In this document: positions 50,655 through 59,785 of the stretch, piece after piece
Position numbering within the stretch: position 1 is the first letter of the stretch
Layout: each line of letters opens with the position of its first letter
Origin: Stentor coeruleus
Lineage: Eukaryota; Ciliophora; Heterotrichea; Heterotrichida; Stentoridae
DNA length: 59,785 nucleotides
Reading direction: 5' to 3'
Assembly (NCBI GenBank): GCA_001970955.1
Contig: MPUH01000373.1
Span: 1 to 59,785, forward strand
Notes under the pieces: model-generated
The model's input: only the letters and a program-made list of their open reading frames with translations
The model's database searches: none
What the model was told of the DNA's origin: nothing
Made by a program: the position numbers and the translations under genes

Positions 50655-53600
50655 ATGGGATGTGGAAAAATTGGATGTGGAAATTTTTTTTTTCCGGAAG
50701 AAGGTAATACCGAAGCAAATTTAGTACCTGGCAATTCAAACTCTGAATTTCAGGAAATAGTAAATATAAATCATAATATTCCAGTATTAGCTGACCTACT
50801 TGATATAGAATCTCAAATAGTTATGTCTGAAGATATAGAACCTTACGACCCTCAAAGTGCTCAAATAATTATAAAAGAACTCAAAGATTGGATTGATATT
50901 CCCAACTCATTATCTATTCCAAGTCCAACAAATTCAGAACAAAGAGAAAGTTATAATTGGGACCTGGTTACAAAAATCAAAATGAAAAAAAAAGAAATTG
51001 AAGAGCTAAAAATTATATCCGAAAATTTTCAGAATTCTATAACAAAAGGAGAAAATGTAATTATTCTTCAAAAATGGACTGATACAAGAAATTTAAATTT
51101 GATATGCTTAAATCATAACTCTATATGTAAAATCAAATGCGCATTAGAATATAAAAAGCATAAAAATGAAGTAGACTATACAAAATGTGAAATATTTTAT
51201 GAAAGTTTTCATTGTAGAGAATGTGGATGTTTAGCTAATAATCATACCCATATAAAAAAAAAGCCTTTATTAAAAAGTAATAATTTCGAAAGCATTAATG
51301 ATGCTAAAAATGTTTTGAATGAAATGAATAAAAATATAATAAAAGGTCAAAAAAAGATTGAAAGATATTGTCAGCGGATACCTGATGAAAATTATGATAT
51401 TATTGAACTACAACCTCATTTAGAAAGTATTTCTGTGAATCCAACTTTAAATATTGATAATGAAAATATTAATATTAATGATAAAGATGCTTTGGCTATA
51501 AATGCAAAGATTTTAATTTTACAAACTGTTATAGCTAATAACAATTTAAAAAATATTGAAAATTGTTTGAAAAATAAGTCTGTTAAAGTTACAAATCAGA
51601 TATGGGTTCATTCAAATAGTATTAGAACAATTTGTATAAACAATTTAACAGAATGTGATAATAAGTTACATAAAGGAACATGGAGAAATTCTTCTTGTCA
51701 ACAGCGTGGTTGCGCACAAGAAGATCATATAAATATTCCATACAGGCTTATTCAAACCGAAATCTCTTCTAATAACCCTTTACAACTTAACAATCAAAAA
51801 AACAATATAATTCAACAAAGACAGGAATGCATAAACAAACTATCTTCTTTTCAAGACGTCATAATAATTAACTACAAAGAAGATAAAAATTTCATAAACA
51901 TCATAGAAAGAATAAACTCATCAAAAACCTCATATTCTAAAACAATTCTTACCCTAAACCAATCATCTAACAATAATAAACTTGAGTTCATAAATACATT
52001 AAAAATCAACATTGCCTACTGTGAAATTATCATAGAAAACATTAATGAAATCCAAAACTGCATTAAAAATTCTACTTTTGATCTAAAAATTTCAAAATGG
52101 GTAGACACAAATTATCATAATACCGTATGTGCAACTCATAAAGTAATTTGTCATGAAATGTGTAGTCTTAACTATAATAATAAAACTGGAACAACTTTAT
52201 TTTTGAGTTGTGCATGTTTTAATAATTATAAATACTGTAACAATTGTGGTTGTCAATCTGAAAGTCATATGCATGTTAGAAAAAAATTGGTAATAAAAAC
52301 TAAAAATATGAAAAGAAAATCAGTTTTAGTAACGAAACTAGAAAAATTTGTACAAAAAAAACAAATAGTTCAAAAAGAACTAAAAAAAGCACAAAGGGAT
52401 ATTTTGGTAGCATATAAAAATGATCAAGAGCTTTTGGAACTTAATGAAAAAATAATTTTTTGTTTAAATTATAATGAAGAAAATAGTGTTGTTGCAGTTT
52501 GTTCTGAGGTTGAGATGTTTTTATTTATAAATGAAGTCAAAATCAAAATATCAGAATTCGAAGCTTTATTGGTTGTTATAAAAAAAGTTAATTATTGTAT
52601 AAAATCCTCTACAAAAATATTAAATGTAGAAAAATGGGTTGATACAAACAACCATAATACAGTTTGTTTTTTTCATAAAACTATATGTCATGAAAACTGT
52701 AAATTGGAATTTAATGATAAAGCAGGGACTGACTATTTTTTAAAATGTGCAAGTTTTGGCAATTCGTCCAACTGCAGAAAATGTAAATGCAAATCCAAAA
52801 CCCATATGCATTTACGTAAAAAAATTGCTATGACAACTCAAACTTTTCAGAATATAAATGAAGTCAGAATAGAATACAAGAAATACATAATTCAATTGGA
52901 AGTGAATAAGAAAGAATTAGTCGTTTTAAAGGAAAAATTGCTTAAATACAATTGTACAGATAAGATGTATTTTATACTGATAGAAAAAATCGAGTTTTGT
53001 ATAAATTATAAAGTGGAATCTATTGATGAAATAAGAGTTAATAATGTGCAACCAAACAGTAATATACCAAGTAATAATATAGAACCAAGTGATGATATAA
53101 GAGTTTATAATGTGCAACCAAGAAATAATATAGAACCAAATGATGATATAAGAGTTTATAATGTGCAACCAAGCAGCAATATAAGAGTTAATAATATAGA
53201 ACCAAATGATGATATAAGAGTTTATAATTTGCAACGAAATAATAATATAAGACAACTAAGTGATGATATAAGAGTTTATAATATGCAACCAAACAATAAT
53301 ATAAGGGTTAGTAGTATAGAACCAAGTAATAATATAAGAGTTAATAACGTTGATCAAGGTGAAATTATGAAGTTTATAAATAACTTAAAGGAAAAAATTG
53401 CTGAATTTGATGTTGTTTATATTAATATCACTCAGATCAAACTAGCTGTGACTAATTCATCAGATAATGTTAAAATTGGGGAATGGGTTGATACAAATTG
53501 GCATAATACAATCTGTACATTTCATAAAACATTATGTCATGAGAAATGCGGCCTTGATTTTAATGAAAATACCGGAACGAACTATTTTATAAATTGTTAT

Positions 53601-55499
53601 AGTTTTCAGAGAGCTAGTAAATGTCGAATATGCAATTGTGGTTCAGAAAATCATATGCATTCACGTAAAAAATTCATAGAAAAAAATATTAACGTCAAAG
53701 GAAATGACAAAAAAATCGAAACTTCTATTAACATATATTATGTTCGTTTTATGAAAATAAAACAAGTGTTATATAAATATAATCAGCTATACGAAGAGTA
53801 TTATTATTATAGTAATATTGATCAATCTTTAATAGACAAGCTACATATTTGTTTAAGTATTGAATTAGAAGAAAACTCTTTATCTATAAATTCATATAAA
53901 GAAAAAATTGATATCATCGAGATTATGAATAAAGTCAAATTATTTATAGCACAAATTGAAACTATATCGATACTAATTGAAACAATGATAATTAATATAA
54001 AAGAAAATACCCTCAAAGTAGAAATTTCAAAATGGGTTGATACTCCATATCATAATACTGTATGTTTCAGTCATAAAACTATATGTCATGAAAAATGTGG
54101 ATTGAGTTATCATGATAAAACAGGGACAAAATATTTTTTAAACTGTGCAAGTTTTAGTTCTTCAAAAACATGTAATAAATGTGGATGTGACTCAGAAAAT
54201 CATATGCATGTACGTAAAATATTACAAAATTCACCAGAAAATTTTCCGAGTATTAGTAATATGGTTACATATATAACTAAATTAAATGAAAAAAGAAAGA
54301 TTTTATTGGAAGAATTTACTTTAATAATACAACAAATGATTAAGGTTGTGGCTTTAAATAAAATATCTGGGGCACTTCATGAAAAAATTATCCTTTGTTT
54401 AAAAATCAGCCAAAATATAAATGAAGTTAATCATTTGACTGTAAGAAATAAACCAGAGTTTACTTTTGATTTGATTAATGATACGAAAATTAAAATTTTC
54501 GAAATCGATATTTTGATGATAAAAATCGAAGAGTTAGAAAATTGCAATAAATTTAATAGTCAAAAGATAAATACTGTTATTTGGGTAGATACAAATATAG
54601 AAAATACAGTGTGTTTAGTACATAGAACTTTATGTCATGAATCATGTGGTTTGTTTATAACTAATGGAATATCATCTAATTTTTTATGTAACTGTGTATG
54701 TTTTATTGAAACTTCATACTGTAAAGAATGTCGATGCTTACCAGATTTTCATGTACTTATAAAGAAAAAATTAATTCATACTGTTGAGATTTTTAAAACT
54801 AAAGAAGAAATATCAAACTCTTTATATCGATATTATCAGCAGTTAGAGACAATATGTGAAGATTTAAAAAAGCTAAAAAATATTTTACAAAGAAAAAATC
54901 CTCATCTAAATGTTCTTAAAGCTATTATAAGCAAAGCTGAATCTTCAATGAAAAAAAGTAATAGTATTCTTGATAAAAGAAAAAAATTAATTGTTTCAAA
55001 TGAAGGGAAATTTTATCTTTTTAATGATTTAAAACTTAAAATCAGTGAATTAGAAAGCTATATCAAAAATGAAAAAAGTATGATGAAATCAATTAGAAAT
55101 TCACATTTTGTTGTGCATGTTGAAGAATGGATTGAAGTTGATTATCATAGTACTGTGTGTTCTAGTCATAAGAAAATATGCCATGAAGATTGTAGTTTGG
55201 AATATATTGAAAAAGCAGGAGATGAAGCATTTTTAGACTGTGGTGCTTTTAAAAACTTGAAAAATTGCATTAGTTGTGGTTGTGAATACATAATGCATAT
55301 GCATATTAAAAAAATTAACAAAATTGAAGCTCAATACTATAATAGAGAAGAGATAGAATTTAAATGTGAAGAAATAACAAATGAAATTGAGATTAGAAAA
55401 ACCACATTACTTGAAGTTTATAGAGTTGTGCAAAAATATTTTACTGACGATGATATTCCAAATTATATTTATCAAAGAGTGCAAGCTTTATGTTTTTAG
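50655..55499 (+). CDS. Acylated giant protein with eight Cys/His-rich modules
   Basis: A 1614-residue protein starting MGCGKIGCGNFFFPEEG at the first ATG. Gly2 with Cys3 and Cys8 suggests N-myristoylation and palmitoylation, hence a membrane-attached N-terminus. A module of about 65 residues recurs eight times at residues of about 139, 315, 480, 658, 942, 1124, 1308 and 1490. Its pattern is W-[VI]-D-T-x2-H-N-T-[VI]-C, H-K-T-[IL]-C-H-E-x-C, G-T-x2-F-x2-C, C-x2-C-x-C, H-M-H-x-R-K-K. Module 2 is degenerate, modules 1 and 7 partly so, and 3-6 and 8 are nearly canonical. The Cys and His look like metal ligands. The spacers are helical (coiled-coil) and about 115 residues long, giving a period near 180. 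Similar Cys/His segments follow P-loop GTPase domains in some protist and fungal proteins, as I recall, but no GTPase is present here. Function unknown; a multivalent scaffold is inference. Confidence 0.85.
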   Translation: MGCGKIGCGNFFFPEEGNTEANLVPGNSNSEFQEIVNINHNIPVLADLLDIESQIVMSEDIEPYDPQSAQIIIKELKDWIDIPNSLSIPSPTNSEQRESYNWDLVTKIKMKKKEIEELKIISENFQNSITKGENVIILQKWTDTRNLNLICLNHNSICKIKCALEYKKHKNEVDYTKCEIFYESFHCRECGCLANNHTHIKKKPLLKSNNFESINDAKNVLNEMNKNIIKGQKKIERYCQRIPDENYDIIELQPHLESISVNPTLNIDNENININDKDALAINAKILILQTVIANNNLKNIENCLKNKSVKVTNQIWVHSNSIRTICINNLTECDNKLHKGTWRNSSCQQRGCAQEDHINIPYRLIQTEISSNNPLQLNNQKNNIIQQRQECINKLSSFQDVIIINYKEDKNFINIIERINSSKTSYSKTILTLNQSSNNNKLEFINTLKINIAYCEIIIENINEIQNCIKNSTFDLKISKWVDTNYHNTVCATHKVICHEMCSLNYNNKTGTTLFLSCACFNNYKYCNNCGCQSESHMHVRKKLVIKTKNMKRKSVLVTKLEKFVQKKQIVQKELKKAQRDILVAYKNDQELLELNEKIIFCLNYNEENSVVAVCSEVEMFLFINEVKIKISEFEALLVVIKKVNYCIKSSTKILNVEKWVDTNNHNTVCFFHKTICHENCKLEFNDKAGTDYFLKCASFGNSSNCRKCKCKSKTHMHLRKKIAMTTQTFQNINEVRIEYKKYIIQLEVNKKELVVLKEKLLKYNCTDKMYFILIEKIEFCINYKVESIDEIRVNNVQPNSNIPSNNIEPSDDIRVYNVQPRNNIEPNDDIRVYNVQPSSNIRVNNIEPNDDIRVYNLQRNNNIRQLSDDIRVYNMQPNNNIRVSSIEPSNNIRVNNVDQGEIMKFINNLKEKIAEFDVVYINITQIKLAVTNSSDNVKIGEWVDTNWHNTICTFHKTLCHEKCGLDFNENTGTNYFINCYSFQRASKCRICNCGSENHMHSRKKFIEKNINVKGNDKKIETSINIYYVRFMKIKQVLYKYNQLYEEYYYYSNIDQSLIDKLHICLSIELEENSLSINSYKEKIDIIEIMNKVKLFIAQIETISILIETMIINIKENTLKVEISKWVDTPYHNTVCFSHKTICHEKCGLSYHDKTGTKYFLNCASFSSSKTCNKCGCDSENHMHVRKILQNSPENFPSISNMVTYITKLNEKRKILLEEFTLIIQQMIKVVALNKISGALHEKIILCLKISQNINEVNHLTVRNKPEFTFDLINDTKIKIFEIDILMIKIEELENCNKFNSQKINTVIWVDTNIENTVCLVHRTLCHESCGLFITNGISSNFLCNCVCFIETSYCKECRCLPDFHVLIKKKLIHTVEIFKTKEEISNSLYRYYQQLETICEDLKKLKNILQRKNPHLNVLKAIISKAESSMKKSNSILDKRKKLIVSNEGKFYLFNDLKLKISELESYIKNEKSMMKSIRNSHFVVHVEEWIEVDYHSTVCSSHKKICHEDCSLEYIEKAGDEAFLDCGAFKNLKNCISCGCEYIMHMHIKKINKIEAQYYNREEIEFKCEEITNEIEIRKTTLLEVYRVVQKYFTDDDIPNYIYQRVQALCF
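53031..53350 (+). repeat. Coding short repeat between modules 4 and 5
   Basis: Imperfect units of the type DDIRVYNVQP and NNIRVNNIEP, alternating about ten times. They lengthen the spacer between modules 4 and 5 to about 285 residues against about 180 elsewhere. Confidence 0.9.
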
Positions 55500-58400
55500 C
55501 AAGGACTAATTAAAGAACAATAATAGTTAGTTTATAGTTTAAGAATAGAATATTTTTTTTTTAAATATTAAGACTATGTTTTATCTTTACTTGAAGAAGA
55601 AAATTAAATGAGTTAATTAATAGGAAAATTAGATTTTAATTATAAAATATACATCATTTTATAATAGTTTATATGAAGATGTTAATAGTTTGTATAAGAA
55701 ATTTATGATTATTTAATGTAAAAGCATAATTTGACAGAACCATCTAATTTTAGTATTAAAAAATGATATTTTTTATAATAATTGTTACGGGTTTAATAAG
55801 TTGTCCTTAATATAAAATTTCTCTTTATCATTAATATAGTTTTGTTTTAACTTTACATGCTTTATTTGCAAATTACAATAGTTTCAGTCTTTTACTTATT
55901 CCAATTTTTTTAATTTAAGTCTGATTTAGAAAAAAATAATCATTTACAAAGGTTATAAGTTAAGGTTTATAATGATTAGTTTTGTATATAGTTTGTGATT
56001 TTTTGTTGTTGTTATATTTTGTACTGCTTTTTAGTATGCATAATTTTATCTTTTTCCAAGATATTATAAAATAAGGATAAAGAAAGGATTTTATAGAAGA
56101 TTTGAAGTTACTTATGTAATAAATAAGTATTTTTTATATAAAGAAAAATAATTTATATCATATTTCAATAATAAACTTTACAAAACCTTTCAAAAAAAAA
56201 ACCAAACATATCACTTTCTTCCCTTCTCAAAAGATTTATTTAATCAAAACTTTTAACAAAGTATTTAAAATGTATATACAAGCTAAATGCATTAAGTACA
56301 AATTATTTTTAGTATTTTCAAAACTAAAATATAACAAAGGTTCATTTTGTATATTACTTCAAATTGTGTATTTGATAATTTAGAGAATATCTTTATAAAA
56401 ATAAAAATCTTTGAAAAATTATGTATAATCATATATAAGTTTGTGTAGTATATATAAAAATACTTTAAGTATTGACAAAATAGGATAAATTAGACAAAAA
56501 ATTAATTATTATAATTTTATATTTCATTTGTTATATAAAGTGAATATAGGAAAGTTTATAACAATTGGAACTTTAATGTAAAAGATTTCTGTATATGATT
56601 TGTGATTAAATTTTATAGTTTTTCGAACATAATTTTATATAAAGTTAGTTAGAAATAGAAAAGGTAGGATCTATGGGGTAAAGATTAAGGTTTTTTGATT
56701 AGAAAAGGAATTTTATATTGATTTACTAGTAAGAAATTTATAATAAATAAGGCTATGTAGATTAAGTTTGTATATGGGGTTTATACTTTTGGGTTTAAGA
56801 TATTTTTTTCTAAGGTTTTTCTTTCGCTTTTTAGGAATTTTATCAGAATTTCATATATCTTAATGGAAAAGGGCCCAATATGGAAACCAATTTTTTCTAG
56901 GCAATGGACTTTTTTTTTGAATTTTTGACAGGAGGATTTATTGAAAATGCTTTTTAAAACACTTGGCCAGCCCATAAAATATAAAAATTGCAAAAATACT
57001 GAATTCTGATCAATTGGACAATTGCTTTGAAATTTCGGCAAAATCATCAGATATTTATATAAAGCATAATAGAAAGTTTGACATAGTCACATAAAAAACT
57101 CTTTTAATAGTAAAAACTGGCTATTTACATCATATACCTAAGCCCATAAAAACAGGACATTTAAGTGATATTTAACCTTAAAAGATAAACTTCAGTAATT
57201 GAATCAAATCTAACATAAATTTGAGCATTTGCTTATAAAATTGTATAAATCCTAACACCTTAACACCTTAAACCTAAAAGAAATCACAAATAGTTCGATC
57301 AAACAATTTTAGTTAAAATGCAATGTATTTAAATAGTTGACTTTTACCCAAAAATTGTCTTAAAAGCATTCCTAGACTAAAACCTTAAAGTAATCTTGAT
57401 TCTTATCGTTCTTATAATTACATATATATTTTATATCCTAAAAACTCACTTATTTACACAATAAATCTAACCTAAACCTATTTTTTTTTCTATAACCCAA
57501 ACTTTTTTAAATATATTTACCTCTCTATAAGCAAATTCATTACAAAAACAACCATTTAAAGTCTTTTCTCATATCCATAACTTGAATTTTACACAACTTT
57601 TATACCATTTTAGTATTAAAAAAAGATATTTTTTTCTATTAATTATTTCAGGTTTGTCAAATATTTACCAGAATTATATAAATATCCTAATAATGTATAA
57701 TTCTTGATATGACCATCAGGATATATTGTTTTAGATTACTTTCAATACACTTTCATTTGTAAGCTTATACCAAAAATATCTTTTACCTTTAAAAGAAAAA
57801 TGGAATTATAAGCACTTTACTAGTTGTCTAGTGTATGGTTATGCTGATTTTTGTTTATGTCAGAAAAATTGTATATAATCTTCTTGTTTTTGAATTAGGA
57901 TAGTTTATAACTTTAAATATTTCCCTTTTGTGTTTAGTTTGTTAGGTTTTATGTCTTGAGTTTTGAGATAGAAGATTCTAATTCTGATTCTAATTTCGAT
58001 TGAAAGACTCTTTTTTTTTGGAATTTCTGTAGCTTATGATATGAGTATTTATATGCTTTTAAGATTAGTTTGGGGTTATGGCACTTCTTGAATGTGATAA
58101 AACAGAGGTATTTTTTAAATGAATTCTTTGAAGAAATAAGTATAGTAGGTTTAAGAGAAAATATTTATTATTTGGTTTTGGGATATAGGGAAGATAAAAT
58201 TTATAGATAGCTTTAGGTGAGTTGATGTATGGGCAAATGGGATAAGAATATTGTAGAGTGACTTAAAGTTTTAGGATTGCAATTGATAATTTTACTTAGG
58301 TATAATAAAAATGAATTTTTGAGAAAATTTGGTATATTTTGATTTAAACGATTTTGAAATTATTGATTCACTATATATTAAGGCTTAAAGAAAAGATAAT

Positions 58401-58719
58401 AATTTAATCTGGCAAAATTGTATTTTCTTCTAGAAACTAATCTAGAATTTCTTTTATCCCATATTTTAATACATATTTTATCTAAGTTTTCCATATCCGC
58501 AGACATATATATTTAAATTATTTATTAGTTTTTCTTATATAGTCATGCTTCATAACACACACTTTTAGTACAAAAATTAAATTTATCTAATAATTCAAAC
58601 CAAATTTCCAAAAAAATCTCTAATTCCAAAAAGTCCAAAATCTCACATCTATCCCATGATCTCTAAACTTTACCTTCAAAAAATCCACTATTTATTATCA
58701 AACATAAATCCCACCAAGG
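55500..58719. other. 3.2-kb gene-free region
   Basis: The longest stretch without a gene. It contains the second copy of the dispersed repeat (56773-56893). A shorter related pair lies at about 55748-55800 and 57608-57660 (both ttttagtattaaaaaa, then gatatttttt). It becomes C-rich near 57420-57560 and 58560-58720. The 88-codon minus frame at 56781-57047 overlaps the repeat and is not convincing. Confidence 0.5.
56773..56893 (+). repeat. Diverged dispersed repeat, copy 2
   Basis: Partner of 49182-49305 in direct orientation. Together they bracket the Cys/His-module gene. No terminal inverted repeats or transposase are visible. Confidence 0.65.
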
Positions 58720-59461
58720 CTAATTAAGTTTCTTTACAATAATATGCTCCAAGCTTTTCTTATAAACTTTCATATCCGGCAAGCTTTTCAAATGTTTATT
58801 GCTCTGATACGCCCTATTAGACCCTGATTCTTTAATCAACCCATTCCACAGATCATTTTTATTCCCAACCTTAAACACTTTCCTCCCATCTTCAAACCTA
58901 TCAGTACTTCTAAATTCCTTAACACTTTCCCCATAAGGATTACTCATATAAGCTCCTAAATTATCTGACCAAACACTTTCATATTTCTTATAAGCTCTAC
59001 AAGATGGATAAAAAGGTTTTTTACAATCAGTACAGCTTTTAATCCCAGAGCTTTTATTGTGCTCTAAAGCTATATCTTGAGGTTCTTCATAATAATCTTT
59101 CATAGGAATTTCTCTATGATAATAAGGATGTAAAACCCTTGTGTCCATACGCCTAATGAGTTTTTTAAGGTTTTCTGGGTCAACATCAAGTTCGTTTATT
59201 GGAGTTCCTTTTCGACATTCAAGAACAGTTGAATCTATAAGTTTTACAGCACCTTCAGTAAGAACTATATAGATTTTTACCATTAGTTAATTCTGAATTC
59301 AAGTATTTCGCTGCCCATTCAAGTCGTCGAAGATTAGCTTGTGTGCTCATATTGTTCGTAATTTTACTATGACGTTGCTTATCTTTTTCTAGTCGGACTT
59401 GTTGTTGATTGTAAAGTTCACGGTCTCGGTTGACTTTTTCGTATTGGAAAATATTAAACAT
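58720..59461 (-). CDS. Uncharacterised 241-residue protein, two exons
   Basis: Exon 1 (59281-59461, starting MFNIFQYEKVNRDRE) and exon 2 (58720-59264) join across a 16-nt intron in phase 1, giving LNSELTN-VLTEGAVKLID. The two frames are otherwise both incomplete. The N-terminus is a charged helix (QQQVRLEKDKQRHSKITNN). The middle has RRMDTRVLHPYYHREIPMKDYY and a possible knuckle, CTDCKKPFYPSC, residues of about 138-149. The rest is Tyr- and charge-rich without membrane segments. The many short Arg/Tyr-rich segments recall microtubule inner proteins and other axonemal fillers, but that is only an impression. Confidence 0.78.
59265..59280 (-). other. 16-nt intron
   Basis: On minus it reads GTAAAAATCTATATAG. 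Phase 1, between AAT-G and TT. An A lies six bases from its 3' end, as in the four 15-nt introns. Confidence 0.9.
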
Positions 59462-59785
59462 TATATATGAGGAAATAGATTAAAAAATAGAGAGATTTTA
59501 ATAGGAAAGAAATTTTAGGTTGAGGGAAAAAGGTATTTATTAAATGATTTATAGTGTATTTATGAGATGATTTCATTAAAGCTCGGATGATGGGAAATTT
59601 AGTTGGGATTATTTATATAGGGAAACTTATAGAGATGTATAGTAAATACAGTTTCTATAAAATATTAAATCTTTATAAGATTATATGTAACACAAGGGCT
59701 GGACAATAGTCAAGCGATAATTTCTAACTAATACTAATATTATATGTAACATAGACCCTGAATTCACATTATAACTATATATAAA
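59462..59785. promoter_or_regulatory. 5' flank of the last gene, window edge
   Basis: Plus strand is purine- and G-rich (about 59465-59640), as upstream of other minus-strand genes. A short direct repeat ttatatgtaaca occurs twice near the end. No gene is seen. Confidence 0.45.

Noticed and set aside
56781..57047. 88-codon minus frame
   Set aside because: Overlaps the diverged dispersed repeat and lacks protein-like features beyond what AT-rich DNA gives.
1..59785. CRISPR arrays, prophage, transposase genes or bacterial operons
   Set aside because: No regularly spaced repeats with unique spacers, no integrase or transposase motif, and the gene families and introns are eukaryotic.

Overview
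The window is nuclear DNA of a ciliate, most likely the heterotrich Stentor coeruleus or a close relative. The evidence is strong AT richness, densely packed protein genes with eukaryotic families (NOP56, an XMAP215/ch-TOG microtubule polymerase, DRC5 of the axonemal dynein regulatory complex, an importin-alpha-like protein, a DENN protein, an O-GlcNAc transferase, calcyphosin), the standard genetic code (TAA, TAG and TGA all end genes), and spliceosomal introns of only 15-16 nt. I could place five introns: four of 15 nt and one of 16 nt. Each has GT..AG ends and an A six bases before the 3' end.

Layout from left to right. 580-3746: a short OGT-like glycosyltransferase and a double-length calcyphosin EF-hand gene, both on minus and 29 bp apart. 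4601-8924: NOP56 and an IQ-motif protein on plus. 10422-13871: a secretory Kelch/Cys-rich/multi-TM protein. 14843-18264: a coiled-coil protein and an unknown protein on minus. 19411-31578: the most dynamic part, an XMAP215-family gene with about twenty 14-residue N-terminal repeats, followed by two tandem copies of a B-box-like/coiled-coil gene that has captured the XMAP215 C-terminal domain; the last copy is a pseudogene. 32115-33293: a disordered S/T-P-rich protein on minus. 33893-37760: DRC5, tRNA-Asp(GTC), a tryptophan-free importin-alpha-like gene and a Ser/Thr kinase pseudogene on plus. 37794-43517: DENN, coiled-coil, small helical and acylated EF-hand genes on minus. 45487-55499: a C2H2/AT-hook protein, a three-exon LRR/coiled-coil gene and a 1614-residue acylated protein with eight Cys/His modules on plus. 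58720-59461: an unknown two-exon gene on minus.

Assembly quality matters here. Ten single N characters occur. Nine sit between two nearly identical direct copies of 43-238 bp, and the tenth (39735) has an 8-bp overlap. They look like unmerged overlapping contig ends, sometimes differing by SNPs as alleles would. Two of them fall inside the XMAP215 gene and split its reading frame artificially; removing one copy at each restores a single frame of 2270 codons.

The genes do not form one operon-like system. Several would act in the microtubule/ciliary cortex (XMAP215, its chimeric derivatives, DRC5, EF-hand and IQ proteins). The points most worth following are the chimeric B-box/XMAP215-C genes, the repeat-extended XMAP215, the eight-module Cys/His protein, the strand-composition switch in divergent intergenic regions, and the stop-containing tiny introns.
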